A stretch of DNA of 64,000 nucleotides. Origin: AC-49 sp963766605 (GTDB lineage: Bacteria; Actinomycetota; Thermoleophilia; Solirubrobacterales; Solirubrobacteraceae). Made by a program: the position numbers and the translations under genes. The notes beneath the pieces are model-generated. The model searched no databases and was not told the origin of the DNA. It saw nothing but the letters and a program-made list of their open reading frames with translations. Below are positions 8,080 through 17,064 of the stretch, in pieces; position 1 is the first letter of the stretch, and every line of letters starts with the position of its first letter. The stretch lies in NCBI GenBank assembly GCA_963766605.1, contig CAVYAT010000007.1, positions 620,001 to 684,000 on the forward strand. Direction: 5' to 3'.

Positions 8080-8085
8080 TATGGT
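8080..8085 (+). promoter_or_regulatory. -10 element TATGGT deciding the start at GTG 8093
   Basis: TATGGT ends 7 bases before GTG 8093. The ATG at 8081 lies inside the hexamer, so GTG 8093 fits the leaderless spacing and also gives the better signal peptide. Confidence 0.5.
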
Positions 8086-8092
8086 GGATGGC

Positions 8093-10126
8093 GTGGCCCG
8101 GCCACGTTGTCTCGGCGTGGCCGCGATCCTTGCGCTCGTGCTGGTCGTGGCGTCTCCGGCCGCCGCCGCCCCGTTCGGGCAGGCCCCGTCGGCGGCCGGT
8201 GCGCGTGTCGTCCTCGCATTGCTGCCCGTGCCCGTCCCGCCGCCCGCCGGCAGCGCCGCCGCCAGCGTCTTCACGCCGACCAACGTGCTCGACATCCTCA
8301 GCCCGCGGCGCAGCCTCGCGCTCGGCCTGCTCGGCGCGACCCAGGGCCGCTACGGCAACACCCAGGCGTTGCTGGACATCGGGCAGGGCACACGGGTCAG
8401 CGCCGCCACCTACCTGACCGTCGACCCACCGGACTACCTGGCGTTCTACCGCCAGGGCCGCGGCGGGCTGTTCGCCGGCTGGATGGACGTTCTTGATCGG
8501 GCCAATGCCGCGCCGGCCGACGTCCGGCCCGGCCTGCTCGGCTCGCGGGTTCCCGGCGGCGCCGCGTACGCCGGGATCGCCGGAAACGAACAGATCGAGG
8601 CGCTCCCCGCCGCCAACCGCCGCGGGCGCATCGGGTTGGTGTCGGTCGGACCGGCGGCGACGCTCGCCGTCCGCACCCAGCAGCTGCTGCGCCACCGGCG
8701 GCTCGTCGTCGTCGGTCTGCCGGTCGGCGCGCGCGGCGGGCGCGTGCTCGACCAGGTCCTGCGCCGCCGCACCGGCGATGAGCTCGTGATCGCCATGCAG
8801 GACCCACCGCCGGTCCGGGCCCCGCAGCTGCTGCCGATCGGGATCGCCGGTCTCGGGCACCCCAGCGAGCTGACCTCGACCTCCACCCACCTGGCCGGCG
8901 TGGTCGCCGGGATCGACATCGCGCCGACCGTGCTGCGCTGGCTGCACCGCCCGATCCCCGATGCGATGAAGGGCGAGCCGATCCGGCTGACCGGCAGCCG
9001 CGACGACCGCGCGCTCACGCGGCTGTCGAACCGGCTCAAGGTCGTCGACGGCCGCCGCTTCCCGGTGCTCGAGACCGTGCTCGGCCTGTGGCTGGCGGTG
9101 ACGCTCGGGCTCGGTGCCCTGTTCGACCGCCGCGGCACCCGGCGGGGCATGCGGATCGGTGCGCTGGCGATGCTGTGGCTGCCGGGGCTGTTGCTCGTCA
9201 CGGCCGCGCTCCAGCCGTCCAAGGGCGCCGAGATCGCCTACCTCGTCGTCGGGTCGTTCGTCCTGGGCGCGATCACCGACGTCCTCGTCCCGTGGCCGCG
9301 CGCGCCGATGGTTCCGGCCCTGCTGACGACGATCGGCTACGTCGTCGACCTCGCGTTCCACTCGCACCTGATCGTGCGCTCGATCCTCGGCCCCAACCCG
9401 CGCTTCGGATCGCGCTACTACGGGATCGGCAACGAGCTCGAGGCGCTGCTGCCGGTGATCATGTTCATCGGCATCGCCGCTGCGCTCGGCACGCGCCAGC
9501 GCTCGCGCGGCGCGGCCGCCATGTTCGCGATCTGCGGCCTCGTGCTCGGCGTCGCGTTCGGCTCGGCTCGGCTGGGGGCCGACGTCGGCGGCGTGATCAC
9601 GGTCGGCGTCGGCGCGGCCGTGGCGACGCTGGTCATGCTTCCGGGGCGGATCGGCTGGAAGGGTGTGACGATCGTCATCGTCACACCGCTGCTGGCGCTG
9701 GTCGCGCTGGCCGGCATCGACCTCGCCACCGGCGGCAACGGCCACTTCACGCGAACCGTCCTGCACGCCCACGGCGAGGGCGCGATCACCGACATCGTCG
9801 TGCGCCGCTACCAGCTCGCGCTCAACGTGCTCGGCCGCGGGCTGATGCCGTTCGCGACCGCCATTGCGGTCCTCGCGCTGGCCTACGGAATCCGCTTCCG
9901 GGCACGGCTGCTTGACCCGATCGCCGGCTCGCCGGCGTGGACGGCCGCCCTGTGCGGCGCGATCGCCTCCGGCGTCGCGGGCTCGCTGGGCAACGACTCC
10001 GGCCCCGAGCTGCTGGTCATCGCAACCGTGGCGATGGCCGTCGCACTGGCCTATGTGCGGGGAGATTCGCGCCTGGCCGCGCCCGCGACCACCAATCCGA
10101 CACATCCCGCCGACAGCGCTCGCTAG
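8093..10126 (+). CDS. Polytopic membrane protein with N-terminal alkaline phosphatase-like domain
   Basis: 677 residues. A signal peptide (LGVAAILALVLVVASPAAA) leads into about 300 extracellular residues. Their end, VVAGIDIAPTVLRWLHRPIPDAMKGEPI, is typical of the alkaline phosphatase/sulfatase fold (usual form TSIDIAPTVLDLLG). I see no clear nucleophile or full metal set, so this domain may only bind. From about residue 325 there are roughly 10 membrane segments, with RFGSRYYGIGNELEALLPV in one loop. The family is unknown to me. The TAG stop at 10124-10126 is also the first half of the next gene's -10. It sits head to head with hemQ. Confidence 0.65.
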   Translation: MARPRCLGVAAILALVLVVASPAAAAPFGQAPSAAGARVVLALLPVPVPPPAGSAAASVFTPTNVLDILSPRRSLALGLLGATQGRYGNTQALLDIGQGTRVSAATYLTVDPPDYLAFYRQGRGGLFAGWMDVLDRANAAPADVRPGLLGSRVPGGAAYAGIAGNEQIEALPAANRRGRIGLVSVGPAATLAVRTQQLLRHRRLVVVGLPVGARGGRVLDQVLRRRTGDELVIAMQDPPPVRAPQLLPIGIAGLGHPSELTSTSTHLAGVVAGIDIAPTVLRWLHRPIPDAMKGEPIRLTGSRDDRALTRLSNRLKVVDGRRFPVLETVLGLWLAVTLGLGALFDRRGTRRGMRIGALAMLWLPGLLLVTAALQPSKGAEIAYLVVGSFVLGAITDVLVPWPRAPMVPALLTTIGYVVDLAFHSHLIVRSILGPNPRFGSRYYGIGNELEALLPVIMFIGIAAALGTRQRSRGAAAMFAICGLVLGVAFGSARLGADVGGVITVGVGAAVATLVMLPGRIGWKGVTIVIVTPLLALVALAGIDLATGGNGHFTRTVLHAHGEGAITDIVVRRYQLALNVLGRGLMPFATAIAVLALAYGIRFRARLLDPIAGSPAWTAALCGAIASGVAGSLGNDSGPELLVIATVAMAVALAYVRGDSRLAAPATTNPTHPADSAR

Positions 10127-10129
10127 ACT
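10124..10129 (+). promoter_or_regulatory. -10 element TAGACT overlapping the upstream stop codon
   Basis: TAGACT ends 7 bases before ATG 10137; its TAG is the stop codon of the preceding gene. Confidence 0.55.
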
Positions 10130-10136
10130 GACCGCG

Positions 10137-12467
10137 ATGCGCATAGCGCTCGTCTCGCCGTACTCATGGACATACCCGGGCGGGGTTACGCGGCACATCG
10201 AAGCGCTGACCGCCCAGTACATCGCGGCCGGCCACGACGTGCGTGTGCTCGCTCCGTTCGATCCGCCCGACCGCCTGTCGGCGCGGATGCATCGCGGCGC
10301 CCGCCCGCAGGAGCGCGAGGCCCCCGACTGGCTGATCCCGCTCGGACGGACGATCGGCTTCCCGGCCAACGGTGCGATCTCCAACCTGTCGGCCAGCCCG
10401 ACGGCGCTGATGCAGATGCGTCGCGAGCTCAAGGCGGGCGGCTTCGACGTCGTCCACCTGCACGAGCCGGTCGCCCCGCTGCTGGGCTGGGACGCGCTGT
10501 GCTCCACCGAGCTGCCGATGGTCGGAACGTTCCACTGCTACTCGGCCAACCGCTTCACCAACAACACCGCGAGCCTGATCGGCGCGCGGCGCCGGCTCAA
10601 CCGGTTGCACGTGCGGATCGCGGTCAGCGAGGCCGCCGCGTGGACGGGGCTGCGCTTCTACGGCGGCCACTACCGGGTCGTCCCCAACGGTGTCGACCTG
10701 CCGGCTCATACGCCACCGCTGCGCGACGACGACGACCCGTCGCTGCAGATCGTGTTCATCGGCCAGGCGGTCGCCCGCAAGGGACTGCCGGTGCTGCTGC
10801 GCGCCTTCGAGGCACTGCGCGAGCACGTCCCCGCGCGCCTGACGCTGATCGGCGCCGAGCGCGAGGACGTCGACGCGCTGGTCGTCGACTCGTCCGGTAT
10901 CGAGGTGCTCGGCAAGGTCGACGACGCCACCAAGGAGGCCGCGCTGGCCGCCGCCGACGTCCTGTGTGCGCCGTCGCTCGGCGGTGAGAGCTTCGGCATG
11001 GTCCTGACCGAGGCGTTCGCCCAGGGCAAGCCCGTCGTCGCGTCGGCGATCCCCGGCTACACCGATGTCGTGCGCGACGGAGTCGACGGCGTGCTCGTGC
11101 CACGCAGCGACGCGACGGCGCTGGCCCAGGCGCTGCTCGACCTCGCCTACGAGCCCGGCCGCCGCGCCGCGCTCGCCGCCTCGGCCGCGCAGCGCGCCGA
11201 GCGCTACGCCTGGCCGCAGGTCGCGCGCGAGGTTCTGAACTCCTACGAGGACGCCATCGCCACGCCGGCCCCGGCGACCGCGGTGCGCCGCGCCGCCGTG
11301 TCGTTCGGCCTGCTGCCAGCCGATGGGCGCCCGCGCAACCCGGCGCGGCGGCTGCCGAGCATCGAGCCTCCCAAGCCCAAGCCGGAGCGACGGCTGCGAA
11401 CGACCGTGCGCCGCGGCGCGGTCGGTCTCGCCGCGCTGGTCGGCGTCGGGCTGAGCGCGGCGGCGCTGCAGAGCATCGGCATCGACAAGATCGGCAAGAC
11501 GCTGCTGGCGTCGAGCCCGACCTGGGTGCTGGTCGCGCTGGCGCTGATGTGCTTCTCGATGGTTCTGCGCGCGCTTGGCTGGCACGCGATTCTGCGCGCC
11601 GCGCTGCCGGGCGTACGCGTGCGCCGCCGCGACGCGTTCCAGGGCACATGCATCGGCGTGCTGATGTCGGCCACCCTGCCCGCGCGGCTGGGCGAGCCGT
11701 CGCGTGCGCTGGTCGTGTCGCGGCGCCTTGGGCGCGCGCGAGAGCGCTTCCCGGTCGTGCTCGGCACGCTGATCTCGCAGACGCTGCTGAACCTCGTCGC
11801 GCTGCTGATTCTCGGCGCGGTGATGTTCTCGACCGTCCACTACTTCGACGGCCACCACGCGGCACTGTTCGCGTTCGCGATCGCGCCGCTGGTGTTGCTG
11901 CTGCTCGTGCTGGCGACGCCGGCGCTGCTGCGCAGCGGCCTGCCGTCGCGCTCGCGGAGGGTGTCGATCTTCCTGCGCAAGACGCGCAACGCGATGACGT
12001 CGGTCCGCGACGGTCTGCGCGTCTTCAGCAACCCGCGCCTCGGCGCCGCGGCGGCGGCCGCGCAGCTGTCGGCGTGGGGGGTGCAGTGGCTGTCGTGCTA
12101 CGTGCTGCTCGTCGCCCTGGGCCTCAACCACAACGCCGGAATCGGCGCGGCGGCAGCGGTCCTGTTCGCGGTCAACGTGACCGCGGTTCTGCCGGCGACA
12201 CCGTCGAACCTCGGCGTGTTCCAGGCCGCGTGTGTGGCGGTCCTGACCGGCGCCTACGGCGTCAGCTCGGCCGACGCGCTGGGCTACGGGATCATCCTTC
12301 AGGCGGTCGAGATCGCGACCGCGTTCATCATGGGCGTCCCGGCGCTGCTGGCCGAGGGCCTCAGCTGGGGCGACGTGCGGATGCGCGCCCTGCACTCGTC
12401 GCCGGTCGAGCTGCGCCCGCCGCGCTCGCGTGGCAGCGAGCAGGGTCAGTCGGCGCTCGTCGAGTAG
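10137..12467 (+). CDS. GT4 mannosyltransferase (PimA-like) fused to a UPF0104/LPG-synthase-type membrane domain
   Basis: 776 residues. Residues 1-380 form a GT-B family 4 transferase: SPYSWTYPGGVTRHIEAL, VVHLHEPVAPLLG, FHCYSANRF, VPNGVD and the donor motif GGESFGMVLTEAFAQGKPVV (EX7E). This resembles phosphatidyl-myo-inositol mannosyltransferase PimA, which uses GDP-mannose at the inner membrane face. A basic, proline-rich linker (about 385-425) leads to 7-8 membrane segments (LMCFSMVLRALGWHAILRA, VLPATPSNLGVFQAA) like the flippase half of MprF and related proteins. One protein may make and flip a mannosylated lipid; that is inference. Confidence 0.85.
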   Translation: MRIALVSPYSWTYPGGVTRHIEALTAQYIAAGHDVRVLAPFDPPDRLSARMHRGARPQEREAPDWLIPLGRTIGFPANGAISNLSASPTALMQMRRELKAGGFDVVHLHEPVAPLLGWDALCSTELPMVGTFHCYSANRFTNNTASLIGARRRLNRLHVRIAVSEAAAWTGLRFYGGHYRVVPNGVDLPAHTPPLRDDDDPSLQIVFIGQAVARKGLPVLLRAFEALREHVPARLTLIGAEREDVDALVVDSSGIEVLGKVDDATKEAALAAADVLCAPSLGGESFGMVLTEAFAQGKPVVASAIPGYTDVVRDGVDGVLVPRSDATALAQALLDLAYEPGRRAALAASAAQRAERYAWPQVAREVLNSYEDAIATPAPATAVRRAAVSFGLLPADGRPRNPARRLPSIEPPKPKPERRLRTTVRRGAVGLAALVGVGLSAAALQSIGIDKIGKTLLASSPTWVLVALALMCFSMVLRALGWHAILRAALPGVRVRRRDAFQGTCIGVLMSATLPARLGEPSRALVVSRRLGRARERFPVVLGTLISQTLLNLVALLILGAVMFSTVHYFDGHHAALFAFAIAPLVLLLLVLATPALLRSGLPSRSRRVSIFLRKTRNAMTSVRDGLRVFSNPRLGAAAAAAQLSAWGVQWLSCYVLLVALGLNHNAGIGAAAAVLFAVNVTAVLPATPSNLGVFQAACVAVLTGAYGVSSADALGYGIILQAVEIATAFIMGVPALLAEGLSWGDVRMRALHSSPVELRPPRSRGSEQGQSALVE

Positions 12468-12566
12468 AGGTCGAGCCGGCCGGGCTCGCCCTGCTCGGCG
12501 GCGTGGAGCTGTTCGCGCTGCGCGGCGACGGCCCCGGGGGCCGTCGCCTGACGTGCCGGCCGATGT

Positions 12567-12899
12567 TCAGTGCGGCAACCGTGGGGCGATGACGGCGGCG
12601 GCGGTGACCACGGCGATCGAGCCCTGCAGCAGGGCGGACAGCGCGACGTAGCTCGCGCGCCACGCGTGCGGCAGGTCCTCGATCCGCTTCAGCGACGAGA
12701 CACCGACGGCGCCCAGGGCGACGACGCACATGCCGGCGCTCGCCGTTGCCGGTAGCGCAACGGCCGACGCTGCGAACAACCAGAACGTCGGAGTCGTGAT
12801 CAATGCGTTGATCGCGGGCAGGAGAGCCAGCGTCAGGATCCAGTACGCCCCGCCGGGAGCGGGGACTCGGAGTCGCTGGGAGTCGGTGCTCTCGCTCAT
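12567..12899 (-). CDS. Small membrane protein (tandem paralogue 2)
   Basis: 110 residues with three or four hydrophobic segments. It shares with the gene just upstream on the same strand the opening YWxxTLALxP and a late segment xxxRxxxVALSAxxQ, so the two look like an old tandem duplication. It starts 3 bases after its partner ends, so they are co-transcribed. No known family or function. The 99 bases between its stop and the mannosyltransferase stop hold nothing recognisable. Confidence 0.6.
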   Translation of the reverse strand: MSESTDSQRLRVPAPGGAYWILTLALLPAINALITTPTFWLFAASAVALPATASAGMCVVALGAVGVSSLKRIEDLPHAWRASYVALSALLQGSIAVVTAAAVIAPRLPH

Positions 12900-12902
12900 C
12901 GG

Positions 12903-13229
12903 TCAGGAGCAGGCACCGCCGCCGCAGACCACGGCGATCGCGGCGAGCACGAGCGTCCAGAACAGGACGAAGCCGACGGCGAGCTGGATCGCCGCGGACA
13001 GCGCGACGCGGGCGAGGCGCTGTCGCGGCGCCAGCGCGCGGACGCGCGGCAGGCGCGCGACGATCGCGGCCGTCGCGCCGAGCAGGCCGGCGACGATCAG
13101 GACGTAGATCCCGACGGGGAATGTCGTGCGGTGGGTGAGCGTCAGCCCGATCACGGCGGCGACGCCGGCGACCGGCATCAGCGCCAGGGTGCACAACCAG
13201 TAGACGCGGTCCGGTGTCTTGTTGACCAT
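12903..13229 (-). CDS. Small membrane protein (tandem paralogue 1)
   Basis: 108 residues with four predicted membrane segments (LALMPVAGVAAVIGLTL, GIYVLIVAGLLGATAAI, VALSAAIQLAVGFVLFWTLVLAAIAVV) and a short tail with two cysteines (CGGGACS). It resembles the next gene in layout and in the YWLCTLALMP and RVALSAAIQ motifs. TAGCGT ends 9 bases before the ATG. Function unknown. Confidence 0.6.
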   Translation of the reverse strand: MVNKTPDRVYWLCTLALMPVAGVAAVIGLTLTHRTTFPVGIYVLIVAGLLGATAAIVARLPRVRALAPRQRLARVALSAAIQLAVGFVLFWTLVLAAIAVVCGGGACS

Positions 13230-13238
13230 CGGTTGGTA

Positions 13239-13244
13239 ACGCTA
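13239..13244 (-). promoter_or_regulatory. -10 element TAGCGT of the small membrane protein pair
   Basis: On the minus strand TAGCGT ends 9 bases before ATG 13229, with no Shine-Dalgarno in between. Confidence 0.45.
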
Positions 13245-13315
13245 GCAGAGTTATCGACCGAAGGTCGAGAGGCGGGAAGGGAGGACCGCGCCGGACGAAG
13301 CGGAACACTTGCTTT

Positions 13316-13567
13316 GTGCCCCGGGCCTGGGTCTACCTGCTGCGCTGCGCCGACGGCTCGCTGTACTGCGGCTGGACCAACGACCTCGATCGCCGGCTCG
13401 CGGCCCACGCCGCCGGGCGCGGCGCGCGGTACACGCGCAGCCGGCTGCCGGTCGCGCTGGCCGCCGCGTTGCCGATGGCCGACGCCGCCGCCGCGCGGCG
13501 CGAGGAGGCGCGGATCAAGAAGCTGCCGCGCGCGGGCAAGCTGGCGCTGGTCGCTGCCGCCGGATAG
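13316..13567 (+). CDS. GIY-YIG domain protein (YhbQ/UPF0213 type)
   Basis: 83 residues from GTG 13316. The motif WVYLLRCADGSLYCGWTNDLDRRL matches the compact single-domain GIY-YIG family (usual form YxLxCxDGSLYxGxTxDLxRRxxxH), including the catalytic-position Tyr and Arg and the histidine that follows (AAHAAGRGARYTR). These proteins are putative structure-specific nucleases with poorly known targets. The C-terminal EEARIKKLPRAGKLALV is also standard. Confidence 0.85.
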   Translation: MPRAWVYLLRCADGSLYCGWTNDLDRRLAAHAAGRGARYTRSRLPVALAAALPMADAAAARREEARIKKLPRAGKLALVAAAG

Positions 13568-13599
13568 GGCTCGTGCAGAGAGAGCGACGTATGACGTCG

Positions 13600-14508
13600 T
13601 CAATCCTGCACGCAGGCGGTCCGCAGCGCGATCACCCGCCGAAGCTCGGCGGCGACGGCCGGCGCGTCGTGTTGGACGCGGGGCCAGGTGAGGCGGACGA
13701 CGAGGTAGCCCTCGGCCGCGAGGGCGAGGTCGCGGGCACGATCGGCATGGAAGCCGTGGCGGGTGTGGTGCACCGCCGCGCCATCGAGCTCGACGATCAA
13801 CCGCGCGCCGCGCCACAGGGCGTCGACCTCGAACAACCGCGCGCCGGCGGCGACGTGGGCGTTGAGCTCGGGATCGGGAAGTCCGTGAGCCCGGCACAGC
13901 TCGAGAAACCGCTCTTCCAGGACGCTGCGGATCGGCCCGGGTCCCGGCTGCGCCAATGCGCGGCGCAGCGCGACGCTGCCGGCGGCCGTGCGCCGCTCCA
14001 GGACCTCCTCGATCGCCGCGACGTCGAGCAGTCGCAGCACCTCCGCCTCGCGGATCACGCGGCTCAGCGCCGTGGGGCGCAGGACGGCGGCGAGGTCGAC
14101 GATCGTTCGCGCCAGCGAGGTGACCAGCACTCCGCCGACCTCCGCGCGGTCGTCGGGGTGTAGCTGGCGCGTCACGTGGAGCCGCACGCCCGGCGGTGCC
14201 GTGAGCCCGCGCCGCGTCGTCGTGACCTCGATGCGGTCGCTGTGCCGTAGGCCCCAGCGCGAGCCGGCCGCCCGGAAGCTCGTCAGCGCATCGCCGCCGC
14301 ACGCGAGTACCGCGGCCATCTGGACGCCGTCGATCGTCAGCGATCGGTGCCCCACGGCACAGACGCCGCGATGGATGCGATGCAACCGCCCGGCGCCAAC
14401 GCGGTGCTGGGTGCCGCGGGCGCCGAGCCCCAGCTCATGCAGCTGAGACAGTGACACCACGCCGTGCTGGCGACGCGCGAGCTCCGCGAGCGGTTCGTCG
14501 ATCCGCAT
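13600..14508 (-). CDS. AbiEi-like DNA-binding domain plus DUF559/Vsr-fold nuclease-like domain
   Basis: 302 residues from ATG 14508. The N-terminus (AELARRQHGVVSLSQLHELGLG) is a winged-helix of the AbiEi antitoxin type. The C-terminal 100 residues (FEVDALWRGARLIVELDGAAVHH, then EGYLVVRLTWPRV) carry the DUF559 pattern D...E-D of a Vsr/PD-(D/E)XK-like nuclease. Such proteins occur in many copies in soil actinobacteria; role unknown. There is no AbiEii toxin partner beside it, so it should not be called a toxin-antitoxin system. Confidence 0.75.
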   Translation of the reverse strand: MRIDEPLAELARRQHGVVSLSQLHELGLGARGTQHRVGAGRLHRIHRGVCAVGHRSLTIDGVQMAAVLACGGDALTSFRAAGSRWGLRHSDRIEVTTTRRGLTAPPGVRLHVTRQLHPDDRAEVGGVLVTSLARTIVDLAAVLRPTALSRVIREAEVLRLLDVAAIEEVLERRTAAGSVALRRALAQPGPGPIRSVLEERFLELCRAHGLPDPELNAHVAAGARLFEVDALWRGARLIVELDGAAVHHTRHGFHADRARDLALAAEGYLVVRLTWPRVQHDAPAVAAELRRVIALRTACVQD

Positions 14509-14662
14509 CGCCCCACGGTGCCCGACAACCTGTGTCGCGTTTGCTGCGCCCGGCGAAAAATCTGCGCCGTCAGGACGCAGCGACAACGGGTGACCGCCGG
14601 ACGCCGCAGCGCCTCGCGGCCACGGCAGCTGGGTAGCCTGCGCGCCCGACGGCGGGCGGGGT

Positions 14663-14668
14663 TAGGAT
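14663..14668 (+). promoter_or_regulatory. -10 element TAGGAT of the beta-helix protein gene
   Basis: TAGGAT ends 6 bases before GTG 14675. The 166-base gap upstream to the divergent nuclease-like gene holds no other recognisable element. Confidence 0.55.
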
Positions 14669-14674
14669 CGCTCC

Positions 14675-16993
14675 GTGGCACTGCGTCGTACGTGTACGCA
14701 GCTGGCTGTCGCGCTCATCGCGGCCCTGGCCGGCCTGGGCGCGCCGGTCGCCGTGGCCGCCACGCTGACCGTTACGACGACATCGGACTCGCTCTTCGGC
14801 GACGGCAAGTGCTCGCTGCGGGAAGCGATCGCGGCGGTCAACGCTCCCGGGTTCCCGAGCGAGTGCGGCACGGCCGACGCTTCGTCCAACACGATCGTCC
14901 TGCCCGCCAGCGCGCAGCCGTATCTGCTGAGCATCCCGGCCAACCTGACCACCGGCGACGACCAGACGACCGGCGACCTCGACGTGAACGCGACGGCCCC
15001 TCCGCTGACGATCGCCGGCGCCGGCCCGGCGGCGACCGACATCTCGGCCGCGCTGGCCGCCGACCGGGCGTTCCATGTCCTGGCCGGAGCCACCGTGACG
15101 ATGAAGGACCTCACCGTCTCCGATGGGCATGCGCCGAACGGGGCCAACGCGACGACGCCTGTCGGCGTCGGTGGCACGGGATTCAGCGGTGGCGCGATCT
15201 TCAACGGCGGAACGCTAACGCTGACCGATGTCGCAGTGACCAACAACACGGCCGGCAGTGGTGGCAAGGGCGGCGACGATTCGGTCGCCAATGGGGGTCA
15301 GGGCGGGTCGGGGGGCACGGCCGGCGCGGGCGGCGGGATCTTCAACACCGGCACGCTCACACTGTCGTCGGTCACCGTGAGCGGCAACCACGCCGGTGCA
15401 GGCGGTACAGGCGGCGCCGGCGGCACGGGTCCGCCCCCCGATCCGATGCTCATGGTCCCCTTTCCCGGGGGCCAGGGCGGCGACGGAGGTTGCTGCGGGA
15501 ACGGGGGCGGACTCGCCAACACGGGCGGGGTGGTCACCGTCAGCGCGAGCACGTTCACCGGCAACGCCGCCGGCGATGGTGGCGCTGGTGGCGTGGGCGG
15601 CCAGGGGGGAGCGCCGTCGGGCCTCGAAGGTGGCGCCGGTGGGATGGGCGGACGCGGCGCCGACGCATCCTCGGGCGGCGCCATCGCGAGCACCGGCGGC
15701 GCGCTGTCGGTGGTCGACAGCACGCTCAGCGCCAACCGCTCGGGCGTCGGCGGTTCCGGCGGCGCCGTCGGCCCGGGCACCGGGGGTGGCGGCGGCAACG
15801 CCGGCGGTGGCAGCGGCGGAGGCGGTCTGTTCGTTGGGGGCGGAACGGCGGTGCTGTCCAACGTGACGGTGTCGGGCAACCAAGTCGGGGCTCCTGGTGC
15901 TCCCGGCACCGGGAGCTCCCCTGGGCCCGCTCCGGCGGGGATCGGCGGCGGGGTGCATACGATCGGTGCGGGGACGACCCAGATGCGCGGCGTGCTGCTG
16001 GCCTCCAACCAGCTCGGCAACTGCGCCGGCACCCCGCCGGTCGACCTCGGCCACAACCTCAGCTTCGGCGATGCCAGCTGCCCGGTCGGGTTCGCCCACG
16101 GCGACCCGAAACTCGGCCCGCTGGCCGACAACGGCGGCCCGGCCAAGACGATCGCGCTGCTCGCCGGCAGCGCCGCGATCGACCAGATCCCCGCGACCGG
16201 CGCAGGCTGTCCGGCGACCGACGAGCGCGGCGTGGCCCGGCCCGCCGGGACCGCGTGCGACATCGGCGCCTACGAAGTCGCCCCGCCGCAGGCGGCCGCT
16301 ACGCCGGCCACCAACGTCTCGAGCGGCGGCGCGACGGTCAACGGCCTCGTGACGCCCGACCAGGCCACGGCCAGCATCCACTTCGAGTTCGGCACGACGA
16401 CCGCCTACGGGACGCAGACGCCGGCGCAGACGCTCAGCGGCCTCGCCGCACTGCCGGCCTCGGCGCCGGTGGCCGGCCTGCTGGCGAACACCACATACCA
16501 CTACCGCGTCGTGGCGACCTCGGCGGACGGGACGACGGCGAGCCCGGACGCGACGTTCACCACCGCGCCACCGCCTCCGACACCGACGCCCCCACGAACC
16601 CCGACGCCGATCCCTACGGCACGGCCGCGGCTGACCAAGCTGGCCGTTCACCTCTCGCGGCCCAAGCCCCCCAAGCACAGGACGAGCCACAAGGCCAAGA
16701 CGAAGCCGACCGCCACGATCACCTACACCGACTCGGGGGTGGCGACGACGAAGCTGACCCTGTCGACGGTCACCACGGGCGCGCGCCACGGCGCCCGCTG
16801 CGTCAAGCGCTCGCGCAAGGTCCACGGCAAGTCCTGCACGCTGCTGACCCGGATCGTGACCCTGACCCACCACGACCGCGCCGGCACCAACAGCGTGCGC
16901 GTCACCGGGCACCTGCTGGCCAAAGGCCACTATGAGGTCACGGCGACGCCGGGCTCGGGCGCCACGGTGACGGCCAAGTTCGGCGTCCGCTGA
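14675..16993 (+). CDS. Secreted CSLREA-type parallel beta-helix protein with glycine-rich loops
   Basis: 772 residues. A signal peptide ends near APVAVAA, followed by the CSLREA motif (GDGKCSLREAIAAVN), which marks large secreted beta-helix proteins. Residues about 165-440 hold five rungs of the type GGxIxNxGTLTLxxVTVSxNxAG, separated by Gly-rich loops resembling mycobacterial PGRS stretches. Then follow an autotransporter-like closing segment (GDPKLGPLADNGGPAKTIAL, ERGVARPAGTACDIGAYE), a fibronectin-III-like domain (about 545-630) and a Pro/Thr linker into a basic C-terminal domain. Probably displayed on the cell surface; partner unknown. Confidence 0.8.
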   Translation: MALRRTCTQLAVALIAALAGLGAPVAVAATLTVTTTSDSLFGDGKCSLREAIAAVNAPGFPSECGTADASSNTIVLPASAQPYLLSIPANLTTGDDQTTGDLDVNATAPPLTIAGAGPAATDISAALAADRAFHVLAGATVTMKDLTVSDGHAPNGANATTPVGVGGTGFSGGAIFNGGTLTLTDVAVTNNTAGSGGKGGDDSVANGGQGGSGGTAGAGGGIFNTGTLTLSSVTVSGNHAGAGGTGGAGGTGPPPDPMLMVPFPGGQGGDGGCCGNGGGLANTGGVVTVSASTFTGNAAGDGGAGGVGGQGGAPSGLEGGAGGMGGRGADASSGGAIASTGGALSVVDSTLSANRSGVGGSGGAVGPGTGGGGGNAGGGSGGGGLFVGGGTAVLSNVTVSGNQVGAPGAPGTGSSPGPAPAGIGGGVHTIGAGTTQMRGVLLASNQLGNCAGTPPVDLGHNLSFGDASCPVGFAHGDPKLGPLADNGGPAKTIALLAGSAAIDQIPATGAGCPATDERGVARPAGTACDIGAYEVAPPQAAATPATNVSSGGATVNGLVTPDQATASIHFEFGTTTAYGTQTPAQTLSGLAALPASAPVAGLLANTTYHYRVVATSADGTTASPDATFTTAPPPPTPTPPRTPTPIPTARPRLTKLAVHLSRPKPPKHRTSHKAKTKPTATITYTDSGVATTKLTLSTVTTGARHGARCVKRSRKVHGKSCTLLTRIVTLTHHDRAGTNSVRVTGHLLAKGHYEVTATPGSGATVTAKFGVR

Positions 16994-17064
16994 AGCCCTG
17001 ATCCACGACGGCGCCCAAGGGCGTCGGGTCAAGATTCGCGGGCCGGCATCGCCGTCGCCAAGCC

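Noticed and set aside
7376..10507. A 1043-codon open frame on the minus strand across the phosphatase-like gene
   Set aside because: Its product is low-complexity Arg/Gly/Asp-rich sequence opposite a real gene; only its last part contributes to hemQ. Long antisense frames are expected at this GC content.
10164..12395. A 743-codon minus-strand open frame opposite the mannosyltransferase fusion
   Set aside because: Composition is typical of a frame shadow (Arg, Gly, His, Gln runs) and the plus-strand product has clear GT4 and membrane motifs.
13600..14508. Type IV toxin-antitoxin system (AbiEi)
   Set aside because: Only the antitoxin-like DNA-binding domain is present, fused to a nuclease-like domain; no AbiEii toxin gene is adjacent.
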